Below, in pieces: positions 43,706-53,815 of a stretch of 62,374 nucleotides of DNA. Position numbers and translations under genes: made by a program. The stretch comes from an uncultured Verrucomicrobiota bacterium (lineage in GTDB: Bacteria; Verrucomicrobiota; Verrucomicrobiia; Limisphaerales; UBA9464), in NCBI GenBank assembly GCA_903896505.1, contig CAITXU010000170.1, forward strand, positions 1 through 62,374, in the 5' to 3' direction. Within the stretch, counting starts at the first letter, position 1. Every line of letters begins with the position of its first letter. Below the pieces are notes generated by a model that saw nothing but the letters and a program-made list of their open reading frames with translations, made no database searches and was not told the DNA's origin.

Positions 43706-46700
43706 CTACTTCGCGAGGAACCACTTGGCTCGGAGGTAGACCGGTATCAACGATTGCTCCTCCCTGGAAAGGTCGCCCCCCACGACCAGCACTTCCGAAA
43801 GATTGCCCGTAAAGAAGGCCCCATCGGTCGGAGACATGACTCCGATCCGCGGCCGCTTGAGAGCCCGGTCCTTGAAGGGACTCTGCAGCCATCGCGGCCC
43901 TCCAGTCTCCAGCAGTGGCACATAAGCCTGGATACCCACCTTATAGTCAGGGTCCGTCCCGTTGCTGGTCGTGAACAGTCGGGGATTCTTCTCCGGCTTC
44001 GAGGATGGTTCCGGATTGCTAAAAACAACAAAAACCATCCCCGATTGATTGGTTGCCGCCAGGTCCGGCAGGTCCAGTCGCGTCATTGATTTTTGGTCAA
44101 AACGAAGGGTGGGATGGCCGTTCAGACCCGATCCTACATAGGTTGGTCGGTAACCGGCCTGTTCTTGAACCGCCGCTCGCCCCTTGTGATTCTTGTCGCG
44201 CCACGATTTCACCCGACCAGCCGGGTCCAGTTCCGCAGACCCGGGTTCCGACGCATCGAACCAGGCCAGGATTTTGTTCCGAAGTCGTTCAGGTAACAGG
44301 TTTTCGGCGGAACCAAGAACCAGGTCGCCGCCATTCCTGCTGAGGTCATAGGTTGCGCCGGCCATCCAGCTCCACGTCCGTGATAACGAACCCTCCTTCG
44401 ACGCCAAGGTCACGGAAACGCGAACGGTGTTCGGAAGTGGTGCCTTCATGCCGAGCGCCACCATCGGAATCCGCCATTCGCAGGTCCATGCGTCCTGCCC
44501 GACCACTGCCTTGTACTCGAGGCCCGAAATGGTTGCCCCGCTCTGTTCGTCGGCCAAATCATCCGGGTTCAGCACAGAAAAACTCCCATCGGGCCAACCA
44601 CGTACGACGAAGAGACGGCGTTCGGCAGGAGATGGGCTCGATGGAAGGGCGATTTCAATGGCGTCGGAGCTTCCCCAATGGCGGTCTTCGCTGCCTCCTG
44701 CAATCACTCCTTTGACGTTGCTTCTGGCGGCGATGTAGAGGGCCTCGTCGTCCTGGGCAAACCAGGTTTCACCCATCCCGGTTTTCATCGGGATACCGTC
44801 GAGCGACTGGCCGATGATCAGCGGGGGCCACACCCATTCCTTCAGATCGCCATCAACCACGGGACGCGTGGAAGGACGTTGAGCCATCCAGGCGGGTCGA
44901 ACCCGACCGCCGATCTCACCTGGGTCGAACGGAATCCTCGCGGGTTGGCGTCGCCGTTCGGAGCTCAATGTCCTGCGAGGAAGGCTCTGTTCGCGACCGG
45001 GACTGGACTCATTGACCGTCATCCATGAGTCGGGCTCAAAGGCCCGCTGGAGCAGCAGGTTCGTCACGATGCCGATCATGGACCTTCCGGGAGCCTGTAG
45101 CTTCAAAAACAACGGGTGGACTCCCTGCACTGGTTCCAATGGAGTCACCAATTCAAGATAGCGACCACCTCCGGTGAATTTGGGAAATAAAGTGCCGATG
45201 CATTCCCCGTTCGGATGATCGATGCGCACCTGCAATTGCATCTCCCTATTCGTGGGGTCAAAGGTCCCCAGATACTTTTCGAAACGGACATACTCCAGCT
45301 TTCCAACCCAATTCCCGTCTGCGGCCGATGCAACCAGGAAAACGTCGTGGGTATCCTTGGCCGCAGGGTCCAGGTCGACAACAGCCTCTTCGAAGCGCCA
45401 CGTGCCACTCCGATGCGGGACATCTGTTTGTCGGAGACTCAACTGCCCCACCAAAGGACCATTCGTGGCATCCATACGAACGTCCACCGTTCGTGGAGCC
45501 GGGTTGGTATTGCCGAAAGCAAGCCGCAGCCTCCGATACCCTGCGCCAAAAGGGACACGATCAAACTTCGCCCAGGCACCTGAATTCATATGAACCGTGT
45601 GGGATTCATCCCGAAGCCCTTCTCCGCCATTTCTTCGTTCTACCTCAATGACCAGCGGATCGCCGGGCACCTGATGCCGGGGTCCTGTGCGCCGGACCGG
45701 TGTTTTCGGAAGGGAAGGGGAGTCCGAGCTGAATCTAAAGACCAGGGAACTCCATCCTTCTCCAAAATCGACGTCACCCAGTGCGAGTGTATCGCCTGCG
45801 GCCATAGCCACAGTTGGGTCCGGCAGCTCCCGTCCCTCGCGGAAATGCTTTAGGATGGGTAGGGCCTTGGATTGAATGGGCGGCCAGCGAATGAGGGGCG
45901 GGGGACTTTCAAAATCATGACCAAACCGGAACGCCTTTCCCCCTGGAAAGTCCGTCGGCCTGAGTTCGTCGCTCGTCCGGGTGAATAACCCACGGAAGGC
46001 ATTGTTGGTGATCTCAGTATTGTAGTTCGGCGTATTCAGAAAAAAAACACTCTGTGCGGTTCCGGGTTTGGCCCAGAAAAGGTTGTTACGGATTTCGACG
46101 TCGCGCGACCCGTTGTCGAGATAGATCATGCCGAGCAACCCCAGCCGCATGGCGGTCAGGTCGTGATTGTCGTGCATCACGTTACGCGCGACCAGTGTTC
46201 TCAATCCATTCAAGGTTCCGCCACTGCTAAAAAAGCAGGTAATGAAGCCCGCGTCCCGGTTGAAGAGTTGTCCGTCGTGGATATGGTTGTGGGCAATCAG
46301 CGACGCCATGTAGTCCATCGGCTGCCGGTTCCATGAGGCAATGGTCGTTCCGTTCCCGCGAATGTTGAAAAAGTGGCCCGAGGAGTTTTTCATGGTATTG
46401 AATGTAACCACGTGACCGCCGAGCAGTTGATGCTCCGTCTCAAAATAGTCGGCAAAGCCATCGCTGACCGCGTTCATTGTGTGTCCTGCATAGGCGACCT
46501 GGTCAATCAGGCAGTTATGAACCGTATGATGGTAACCCCGTATTTGGATGCCTGCTCCCGCACTGATCCGGATGGTGGAACTGATGATTCCATTATCACG
46601 CCCGCTGATGAAGATGCCGGCCTCTCCAGCAGATACCGTGTCCCGGCCCTGTTCCGGTTTGTCCATGGCATAGGCCCGAGTATAATGCGATATGTGGTCA

Positions 46701-47677
46701 AACTCACAGTGTTCAATCAGGCAATCATAGCAATCCTCCATCCGAGCAGAGGCGGCGTGGACACGAAATCCACTGATAGTGATATAAGATTTTCCATAAA
46801 GATTAAAGGCCAGAGGGCGTGCCTTTGCCTCAATCCCGGTGGGTTCTCCTCCAGCCAATGGAATTAGGTAAAGCGTGTCGTCCTGCCAGTGCCATTCCCC
46901 GGGTTGGTCGAGAGCGTTCAAATGGCCGATGATCATGCCGCGGCCAAATTCCTGATCAAAGAAGTTGTCGCCTGTCAACCACCACTGGCTCGAGCGCCCC
47001 CCAACCATGATCTCCCCGTCCTTCGAGCTTTCAATAACCCCCGATTGTGCTATCCATCCCCCCCAATGGACCCCGAGATAGATGGCACCCTTCCAGAAAT
47101 CGGGCGGCTGGTTTCGCAGGAGGGGGCTGACCACTCGTCCCGGACGGTTGGTCCCATTGTCGAGGGGAATCGAGAATTCACCAAAGGTCGGCCACAAGGG
47201 CGAAAGTCCATCGACGGGCATTTCGAGGTTTGGACCCGGCTTGTTGGGAAATCGGGCTTCAATCATATCCTGATTGCCGCTGAAAACCTGGTTCCTGCCG
47301 ATTCCCAATGTCCATTTCATGGTGGCCTTCCAGATATTGAGCGGACCATCGGTGCGCACCCAACGGTCAATCGGTTCGCAACCCGTGATGATTGGAGTCT
47401 CGCCTGCAAACGCCTTGACGTGAATCCGCTGCCTCGGTGCCCCACTTCTCGGAAAAGTGACCCGCTCCCGATAGGTTCCGCCCCGAACCCAAAGTGTGTC
47501 CCCTGCCTGCAGTCGATTCACCCCGTTCTGTATGTGGGCAAACGGTTTTTCCTGAGTGCCGGGATTGCTATCATTGCCCTCTGGACTGACATAAAACTCC
47601 GAAGCACAGCTGAACCAAGCCAACGCCAACCACAAAAGGGGCAGAAGGATGGAAGTCGGGTTCGAACCAAATTTCAT
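43706..47677 (-). CDS. Exported beta-helix protein with carbohydrate-binding modules
   Basis: This 1323-residue protein has a signal peptide at 1-25. FYVSPEGNDSNPGTQEKPF opens a DUF1565/pectate-lyase-like right-handed beta-helix that runs to about residue 620 (repeated IEHCEFDHIS-, NGIISSTI- and ARNVMHDN-type coils), likely a polysaccharide lyase or glycosidase. Two beta-sandwich, CBM6-like modules follow (about 640-850). A CBM9/DOMON-like module (VVDGDLKEWVWPPL and DDEALYIAARSN, about 985-1140) and a LamG-like module (ILAWFDASEPG onward) end the protein. The catalytic residues cannot be named by eye. It is 62 bases upstream of the GH20-like gene and divergent from the sulfatase fusion, sharing a 105-base promoter region. 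Confidence 0.8.
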   Translation of the reverse strand: MKFGSNPTSILLPLLWLALAWFSCASEFYVSPEGNDSNPGTQEKPFAHIQNGVNRLQAGDTLWVRGGTYRERVTFPRSGAPRQRIHVKAFAGETPIITGCEPIDRWVRTDGPLNIWKATMKWTLGIGRNQVFSGNQDMIEARFPNKPGPNLEMPVDGLSPLWPTFGEFSIPLDNGTNRPGRVVSPLLRNQPPDFWKGAIYLGVHWGGWIAQSGVIESSKDGEIMVGGRSSQWWLTGDNFFDQEFGRGMIIGHLNALDQPGEWHWQDDTLYLIPLAGGEPTGIEAKARPLAFNLYGKSYITISGFRVHAASARMEDCYDCLIEHCEFDHISHYTRAYAMDKPEQGRDTVSAGEAGIFISGRDNGIISSTIRISAGAGIQIRGYHHTVHNCLIDQVAYAGHTMNAVSDGFADYFETEHQLLGGHVVTFNTMKNSSGHFFNIRGNGTTIASWNRQPMDYMASLIAHNHIHDGQLFNRDAGFITCFFSSGGTLNGLRTLVARNVMHDNHDLTAMRLGLLGMIYLDNGSRDVEIRNNLFWAKPGTAQSVFFLNTPNYNTEITNNAFRGLFTRTSDELRPTDFPGGKAFRFGHDFESPPPLIRWPPIQSKALPILKHFREGRELPDPTVAMAAGDTLALGDVDFGEGWSSLVFRFSSDSPSLPKTPVRRTGPRHQVPGDPLVIEVERRNGGEGLRDESHTVHMNSGAWAKFDRVPFGAGYRRLRLAFGNTNPAPRTVDVRMDATNGPLVGQLSLRQTDVPHRSGTWRFEEAVVDLDPAAKDTHDVFLVASAADGNWVGKLEYVRFEKYLGTFDPTNREMQLQVRIDHPNGECIGTLFPKFTGGGRYLELVTPLEPVQGVHPLFLKLQAPGRSMIGIVTNLLLQRAFEPDSWMTVNESSPGREQSLPRRTLSSERRRQPARIPFDPGEIGGRVRPAWMAQRPSTRPVVDGDLKEWVWPPLIIGQSLDGIPMKTGMGETWFAQDDEALYIAARSNVKGVIAGGSEDRHWGSSDAIEIALPSSPSPAERRLFVVRGWPDGSFSVLNPDDLADEQSGATISGLEYKAVVGQDAWTCEWRIPMVALGMKAPLPNTVRVSVTLASKEGSLSRTWSWMAGATYDLSRNGGDLVLGSAENLLPERLRNKILAWFDASEPGSAELDPAGRVKSWRDKNHKGRAAVQEQAGYRPTYVGSGLNGHPTLRFDQKSMTRLDLPDLAATNQSGMVFVVFSNPEPSSKPEKNPRLFTTSNGTDPDYKVGIQAYVPLLETGGPRWLQSPFKDRALKRPRIGVMSPTDGAFFTGNLSEVLVVGGDLSREEQSLIPVYLRAKWFLAK

Positions 47678-47782
47678 AGTAGATAAGGACTGGTCGTGGA
47701 GCTAGACCAGCGGTACTTTACAGGGATGTGTTCTGGAAATCCATCCGGTATTCACCCGATGGGACGAACACCCTCGCCCTGA

Positions 47783-50700
47783 ATGATCTGCATCCGTTTT
47801 CGCTTCCGAATCCTCCTCATTTCGCTGCTTTTTGCTGCGGGACTTCACGCCCGCCCGGCACCAACCACGAATATCCTCCTGATTCTTGCCGATGATATGG
47901 GCTTCTCGGATTTGGGATGCTACGGCGGTGAGATAGCCACACCCCACCTGGATGGCCTTGCAAGTGAGGGACTCCGGTTTTCGCAGTTTTACAATACCGC
48001 CCGCTGTTGGCCGTCGCGTGCGGCTCTATTGACCGGGTATTATGCGCAGCAGGTGCGCCGCGATACCGTTCCCGGGATTCCCAGTGGCATGCAGGGAAGG
48101 CGCCCCACATGGGCCCCGCTCCTTTCGAAGCGACTTCACGCATTCGGCTATCGTTCGTACCACTCCGGCAAATGGCACCTCGACGGCCTGCCGATGGACA
48201 ACGGCTTCGATCACTCTTACAGCCTCAACGATCACGATCGCTATTTCGCCCCCAAAGAACATACCGAGGATGGCCGCCCCTTGCCGCCTGTTACTCCCGG
48301 TAGCGGTTACTACGCCACCACCGCCATCGCGGAGCACGCCATTCGATGCCTTCGCGAACATGCCTCCCGATATCCGAATCAGCCGTTCTTCTCCTTTGTC
48401 GCCTTCACATCACCTCACTTTCCGGTTCAGGCACCGCCCGAAGACATCGCCCGCTATCGGGACCGTTATCTGGACGGATGGGACTTGCTCCGGGAGCAGC
48501 GATGGAGCCGCATGCGGGCGCTCGGGATTGGCGGCAGTGCCTTGTCTGCGATGGAGAGGACGGTGGGGCCGCCTTATGATTTTCCAGAGGCTCTGAAGCA
48601 ACTGGGAGACAATGAGGTGAACCGGGCCGTACCGTGGATGTCACTTTCCCCGGCCCAGAAGCGGTTTCAGGCGGACAAAATGGCCGTCCACGCAGCCATG
48701 GTGGACCGGATGGACCGGGAAATTGGCCGCATTCTGGAGCAGGTTCGGGCAATGGATGCGGTTCAGAATACCATCGTTCTCTTCCTTTCCGATAATGGGG
48801 CCAGTGCCGAAATGATGGTCCGGGGCGACGGGCACGATCCCGATGCCCCATGTGGCACGGGTGCCACATTCCTGAGCATTGGCCCCGGATGGTCCAGCCT
48901 TGCCAACACGCCATTCCGTCGACACAAGACTTGGGTTCACGAAGGGGGTATTTCCACTCCGCTGCTCGTCCGATGGCCGAAGGGTATTTCCACGGCGGGA
49001 CAAATCCGGAACACCCCTGCCCATATTGTCGATATCGTTCCCACCTTGTTGGAATCGCTTGGCCTCGCCGCTTCCTTTCCGGGTCATTCCTCCGCGCCGA
49101 CGTCGCCTGGAATCAGCCTTGTTCCGATCTTTGCAGCCGATGGTGCCGTCCGTCACGAAACCCTCTGGTGGCAGCACGAGGGGAATCGCGCGCTGCGGCG
49201 CGGGCCATGGAAAATCGTCGCAGCCGGCGAGGACAGTCCTTGGGAACTCTATGACCTGACCACCGATCGGTCGGAGTCGCAGAATCTCGCCGAATCGAAT
49301 CCGACGCTCGTCTCGGATTTGTCGGCTCAATGGCAAAAGGAAGCCGCCGACTATGCCCGCATTGCCCGTCAGGAACCATCGTCGCCCTATCCAGCATGGA
49401 GGCATTCGGGTTCCCTCCATGTATTAACGACTGAACATGGTGCGAATCTTCCTGCGTCGGCCCTTCTTGAGGGTTTCCCATTGCTGGTACGATTGCACCG
49501 CGACTTCTTTGACTTCCGACAGGCCAAGTCCCGTGGGGAGGATATTCGATTTGCCACCTCCTCGGGGCGCACCCTCCCATGTCAGGTGGTCGAATGGGAC
49601 CCGGAACGGGGAACCGCCAGTATCTGGGTCCAGATGCCCATCATTCGGGGGCAGGAGCAGCGGGAACTCCGTCTCTACTGGGGAAATCCCAATGCTGGAG
49701 CGGATTCCATCCCCGTTTTTGACGCATCCAACGGCTACCTCAGCGTCTGGCATCTTGGGGGTGAAGTTCGGGATGAAACGGGAACCTTGGAATCCAAGGA
49801 CGAGGGCACAACGGTAGTTCCCGGCCTGATCGGCAAGGCGCGTCATTTTGCCGGAGGCCAGGGCATCTTTTGCGGGGAGAGCATCCAAAATTACCCCTCC
49901 GGCAATGCACCTCATTCCACGGAAGCCTGGGTCCGACTGGAACGGGCGAATACGACCCTTATCGGATGGGGCAATGAGGGAGGAGGAAGAGGAAGCAAAG
50001 TCCGAATGCAAGTCCGGAGCCCCGCCCACCTGCACATCGATAGCGACTTTTGTGACGTGAAGGGCGACTCCAAGCTCCCCCTGGGTGAGTGGCTTCATGT
50101 GCTGCATACCTATGATGGCCACGACGGACGCATCTACATCAATGGTCACCTCGACGGCGTTGCCACCCGGCACATGGACATCAAGAGTCCCGCCCGCCTT
50201 TGGATCGGAGGTTGGTATGGCCAGTACGATTTCGTGGGCGATATCGACGAGGCCCGCGTCTCCCTGGTTGCCCGGTCCGCCGACTGGGCCCGGATGGAAT
50301 ATGAAAGTCAAAAGTCACTCCAAACGGCGGTTGGTATGCTGGAACAGGAGGGCCCCTCGTTTTCGGTGACGCCTAAAGTGGCCGAAGTCAACGAGGGCGG
50401 GGCGATCGACTTTAACGCGAGTGCTGGAGGTGTAAGGAAAATCTCCTGGACACTTCGGAGGAACAATACGGAAACCGTGTTGGCGGTTGACCGCACCCAC
50501 TTCACCCTCCGTCCCGGTCGAATCACCGGCGACCAGGACCTCATCCTTCGGGTTCGAGCCGTGGACGCCAATGGCATCCTGACCAATGAAATCCCAATTC
50601 GCGTCCGTGAATCCATCCCCGATCCCATCGTCCGCCTGCAGGTCCCTCCTCGATGGGATGGACGGACCCCTCTCGAATTGACGGCGACGTTGGATCATAC

Positions 50701-52276
50701 GCATGCCCTGGAGGCGGCCGGAGCGACCAACCTCCATTGGACCTGGGGCATCTCCAATCTGGCGGTCATCCATGAGGACCACGGACCTATCCTGCGCCTT
50801 ATCCGAGCGCAGAACTCCGGGCTGCTGACCCTCACCGTCACGGTCGACAACGGCGGCCAGTCCGTGATGCGGTCTGCGACCCTCCAAGTGTCGGAGCCGG
50901 ACCGCGACCCGTGGGTCGGGCGGGTGGCCAATCCGGAGGAGAAACCGGAGGACAATCAGTTTTATCCGCGCGACGATCAAAATCGAGGGCTCCTGGTGGA
51001 CAATGGGACTTCCGGTGAAGTCGATGGCACTCTGATTCTTCGCGTCACGCGGGATGGCAGGAAGTTCGCTGAAGAAAAACGGGTGGTTCGTGCCCATCAA
51101 GCCTATTCCTTCGCTGTCCCTTTGCGCCCCGGATTGGTTCGTTACGACATGGTTTTGGAGCTCCAGAAGGGTCGGGAAATCCAGGTGATTCACTCGGCAA
51201 CCAATCTGGTGTGCGGCGATGCCTTCGTCTTGCAAGGGCAATCGAACGCGGTCGCGACCGATTGGGGCGACGACGAACCGACGTTCCACAGTGAATGGAT
51301 TCGGACCTTCGGCAGCATGTCGGGCGACCCCGATGGATTCCGCGGATGGGGAAATGCCGTTCATCGCCAGCGGGACGGGGAGCGATTCCAGATTGGTTAC
51401 TGGGGCATGGAATTAGCCCGTCGACTTGTCGAGGCCGAACAGATTCCCATTTGCATCCTGAACGGGGCAGTTGGTGGTACTCGGATCGACCAACACCAGC
51501 GAAATCCGCTCAACCCGACGGATACCACCACCATCTATGGTCGATTGCTGTGGCGGGCCCGGGAGGCGCGGCTCACCCATGGCATCCGGGGAATCTTCTG
51601 GTACCAGGGGGAAAATGATCAGGGAGCCGATGGGCCCTCCGGCGGATTCGGATGGGAAAATTATCGCCGCGATTTTCTTGAATTGGCTGCTGCGTGGAAA
51701 CAGGACTTTCCCAATGTCCAGCACTACCACGTCTTCCAAATCTGGCCCAAAGCCTGTTCCATGGGCTTCGGCGGTTCCGACAATCAATTGCGGGAGGTTC
51801 AGCGCCAATTGCCATCGGCTTTTTCCCACCTCTCTCTCATGTCGACCCTGGGCATCGAACCTGCAGGTGGCTGCCATTTCCCTTCTGCCGGGTACGCTGA
51901 CCTGGCGCGGCTGGTGTTTCCGTTGGTCGAACGGGACCAGTATCATCGGAAGTTTACCCAACCCGTAACGCCGCCCAACCTGCTGCTCGCCCGGTCATCC
52001 GCTGGGGACAAACTGACGCTGGAGTTGTCGTTTGACCAACCGGTGGTGTGGAAGGATGAACTCGTCGAGGACTTCCGCATCGACGGAAAGCGCGGTGGGG
52101 TCCTTTCGGGCACGACCTCAGGTAACACGTTGCTTCTCCGATTGAATCCTGCCAACACGGGCACCGTTCACTCGGTGAGCTATCTGGACGGGGACGCCTG
52201 GGAATCACACCGATTATTGCGCGGGAAAAACGGTCTTGCGGCTTTGACCTTTTGGCAGGTCCTCATCGCACACTGA
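47783..52276 (+). CDS. Sulfatase-LamG-SGNH esterase fusion
   Basis: This 1497-residue exported protein has a signal peptide at 1-23. Residues 28-525 form a complete sulfatase: LILADDMGFSDLGCYGGEI, the formylglycine motif CWPSR at Cys75, GKWHLDG and LFLSDNGASAE. Residues about 535-650 form a DUF2341-like module, and about 655-850 a LamG/concanavalin-like module (DGHDGRIYINGHLDGVA). A linker of Ig-like beta modules follows. Residues 1140-1440 form a sialate-O-acetylesterase-like SGNH domain with GQSN (Ser1154), GAVGGTRID, FWYQGENDQ and a late GGCHF (His1365). Both active sites look intact. The enzyme should remove a sulfate and an acetyl group from the same glycan. Confidence 0.9.
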   Translation: MICIRFRFRILLISLLFAAGLHARPAPTTNILLILADDMGFSDLGCYGGEIATPHLDGLASEGLRFSQFYNTARCWPSRAALLTGYYAQQVRRDTVPGIPSGMQGRRPTWAPLLSKRLHAFGYRSYHSGKWHLDGLPMDNGFDHSYSLNDHDRYFAPKEHTEDGRPLPPVTPGSGYYATTAIAEHAIRCLREHASRYPNQPFFSFVAFTSPHFPVQAPPEDIARYRDRYLDGWDLLREQRWSRMRALGIGGSALSAMERTVGPPYDFPEALKQLGDNEVNRAVPWMSLSPAQKRFQADKMAVHAAMVDRMDREIGRILEQVRAMDAVQNTIVLFLSDNGASAEMMVRGDGHDPDAPCGTGATFLSIGPGWSSLANTPFRRHKTWVHEGGISTPLLVRWPKGISTAGQIRNTPAHIVDIVPTLLESLGLAASFPGHSSAPTSPGISLVPIFAADGAVRHETLWWQHEGNRALRRGPWKIVAAGEDSPWELYDLTTDRSESQNLAESNPTLVSDLSAQWQKEAADYARIARQEPSSPYPAWRHSGSLHVLTTEHGANLPASALLEGFPLLVRLHRDFFDFRQAKSRGEDIRFATSSGRTLPCQVVEWDPERGTASIWVQMPIIRGQEQRELRLYWGNPNAGADSIPVFDASNGYLSVWHLGGEVRDETGTLESKDEGTTVVPGLIGKARHFAGGQGIFCGESIQNYPSGNAPHSTEAWVRLERANTTLIGWGNEGGGRGSKVRMQVRSPAHLHIDSDFCDVKGDSKLPLGEWLHVLHTYDGHDGRIYINGHLDGVATRHMDIKSPARLWIGGWYGQYDFVGDIDEARVSLVARSADWARMEYESQKSLQTAVGMLEQEGPSFSVTPKVAEVNEGGAIDFNASAGGVRKISWTLRRNNTETVLAVDRTHFTLRPGRITGDQDLILRVRAVDANGILTNEIPIRVRESIPDPIVRLQVPPRWDGRTPLELTATLDHTHALEAAGATNLHWTWGISNLAVIHEDHGPILRLIRAQNSGLLTLTVTVDNGGQSVMRSATLQVSEPDRDPWVGRVANPEEKPEDNQFYPRDDQNRGLLVDNGTSGEVDGTLILRVTRDGRKFAEEKRVVRAHQAYSFAVPLRPGLVRYDMVLELQKGREIQVIHSATNLVCGDAFVLQGQSNAVATDWGDDEPTFHSEWIRTFGSMSGDPDGFRGWGNAVHRQRDGERFQIGYWGMELARRLVEAEQIPICILNGAVGGTRIDQHQRNPLNPTDTTTIYGRLLWRAREARLTHGIRGIFWYQGENDQGADGPSGGFGWENYRRDFLELAAAWKQDFPNVQHYHVFQIWPKACSMGFGGSDNQLREVQRQLPSAFSHLSLMSTLGIEPAGGCHFPSAGYADLARLVFPLVERDQYHRKFTQPVTPPNLLLARSSAGDKLTLELSFDQPVVWKDELVEDFRIDGKRGGVLSGTTSGNTLLLRLNPANTGTVHSVSYLDGDAWESHRLLRGKNGLAALTFWQVLIAH

Positions 52277-52531
52277 GGAGGGCATCCAACGGCAGGACGC
52301 CATGGACTCAGGGTGGCTAACAGCTCCAAACCGGGCGAAATGTGAGAGGCCCGGGCAGGCTGGATACAACCGAGGCTGAATCGCCAGTTGGACCTAAATA
52401 TCGGTCAGACTGATTGTGGAAACTTGACAGATGGACCGATTTGAAAGTAGCTCTCCAACCTGGATGGTAGGCGGCAAAAGTCATTTTACCACCGAACCGA
52501 GGTGCCAGATTGGCTTGGCAGTTTGTTGAGC

Positions 52532-52719
52532 ATGAAAGCGTATTTCACTTATTGGAGAGAGCGCGATGGACTCTACCTTGGACACCTCACGACTATCCAG
52601 ACCACTGGACTCAAGGTGAGACCCTGGATGACCTCAAGGAGCACTTGAAGGACTTGTTTCAAACCTTTAGCTCCGAGCAGATTCCTGGCATCAGAAGGGT
52701 AGACGAGTTGGAGGTGGCA
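52532..52719 (+). pseudogene. Decayed HicB-type antitoxin relic
   Basis: From the ATG at 52532 the frame gives MKAYFTYWRERDGLYLGHL. The next frame then continues HDYPDHWTQGETLDDLKEHL and on to GIRRVDELEVA, which is the whole HicB antitoxin fold. One missing base near 52587 splits the gene, and the stop codon and any hicA partner are lost: the sequence runs directly into the 3' end of the sugar isomerase-like gene. The remaining 255 bases of the upstream gap (52277-52531) show nothing I can name. Confidence 0.65.
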
Positions 52720-52769
52720 AGCCGCAGCGGTTCCAACCCCCTGCCTGCGGCGCGCCTGGCCAGTCCCGT

Positions 52770-53639
52770 TTACTTCCGGGCACCCCAGCCGCGGACAAAG
52801 CCGACACACTGGGCGATTTCGGGAACGGAGTTATCCCAGTTGTACTCGTACTCCACGCTGATGTTGCCGACGAATCCCTGGCGCTTGAGTTCGGCCAGCA
52901 CACCACTCATGTTGGTTTGTCCGGCCCCGAACGGAACATCATGCTGACCAGGTCCCATGGCGGGACGTTCCTTGCCGTGAACGCTGATGATCCGGCCTTC
53001 GAGGGTCTTCAGGCAGTCCAGAACGTTCAGGTTGCTGGTTTGCCAGTGGCCGATGTCCGCACAGGCACCAATACGGGCATCGTGATTCTTGACCAACGAG
53101 ACGATGTAGTTCGGATCCCAGACCTTATAATCCGGGTTGTCGGCCCGCCGGGGATGGTCATGATAGCCCACCCGGACGTCGTATTCCTTCACCAGTTTGT
53201 CGATGAGGTCAATGGACTCGGTGGACTCGGTCGTGACCGCATACAGTTCCATCTTCCTGGCAAACTCGAAAATCTTCCGGGCGTCCGCTTCGTTGTTGGG
53301 AATGCCCACAACCCCATAGTTCACGGCCCGGATTCCGTGCTTGGCCAGCTTGGCTTTGACGAGGGCGATCACTTCGTCGCTGGAATTGTGGTCCCACTTG
53401 ACTCCCCGCTGGTCCGGGCTGAGGGCCTGACCCGGAAAAAACTCGATGACCTTCGAACCGGTCTGCTCTGTCTTTTCGATGGCCTCGAACACGGTGAATC
53501 GGTTGAAGCTATAGGCCTGGCAACCGATGGCAAAGCCGCCAATCCGGCAGCTGTCCGGGATGGGAGTGGCATGTGCCGAGGGGAGACATGAAAGACCGGC
53601 GGCAAGGGCCGCCACGGCAAAGTAAGAGCGCATATTCAT
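52770..53639 (-). CDS. Exported sugar phosphate isomerase/epimerase-like protein
   Basis: This is a 289-residue protein from the ATG at 53639 (a second Met two codons on is possible), with a signal peptide ending AHA. It belongs to the xylose-isomerase-like TIM barrel/AP endonuclease 2 superfamily: KVIEFFPGQ, GYHDHPRRAD, ACADIGHWQTS and NISVEYEYN carry the Glu, His, Asp and Glu metal ligands. Exported members of this superfamily are common in this phylum beside oxidoreductase and glycosidase genes and are thought to act on sugars in the periplasm. It is at the end of the glycan-degradation cluster, on the opposite strand to the sulfatase fusion. Confidence 0.82.
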   Translation of the reverse strand: MNMRSYFAVAALAAGLSCLPSAHATPIPDSCRIGGFAIGCQAYSFNRFTVFEAIEKTEQTGSKVIEFFPGQALSPDQRGVKWDHNSSDEVIALVKAKLAKHGIRAVNYGVVGIPNNEADARKIFEFARKMELYAVTTESTESIDLIDKLVKEYDVRVGYHDHPRRADNPDYKVWDPNYIVSLVKNHDARIGACADIGHWQTSNLNVLDCLKTLEGRIISVHGKERPAMGPGQHDVPFGAGQTNMSGVLAELKRQGFVGNISVEYEYNWDNSVPEIAQCVGFVRGWGARK

Positions 53640-53701
53640 GGAGGAGTTCAAGTGCGACCAAATCCGCCCCGAAGCGCAAGTCGAAAGAAGCTCGCCAAAC
53701 A

Positions 53702-53754
53702 AAGGGACAGGTCAATTGAAATGAATCAGTCGTACAGAGGGACAGGTCAGTTGT
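53702..53754. repeat. Paired short repeats related to those at 33 kb
   Basis: Two units of AGGGACAGGTCA lie 35 bases apart. Read on the minus strand they give TGACCTGTCCCT, the core of the repeat at 32961-33022. They sit upstream of the sugar isomerase-like gene. Confidence 0.55.
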
Positions 53755-53815
53755 AGCAAATCACCAGCGAATGACTCGGCGGTTTTTGGTGATGAGCGGA
53801 TTTTCTCCTTTGGAC

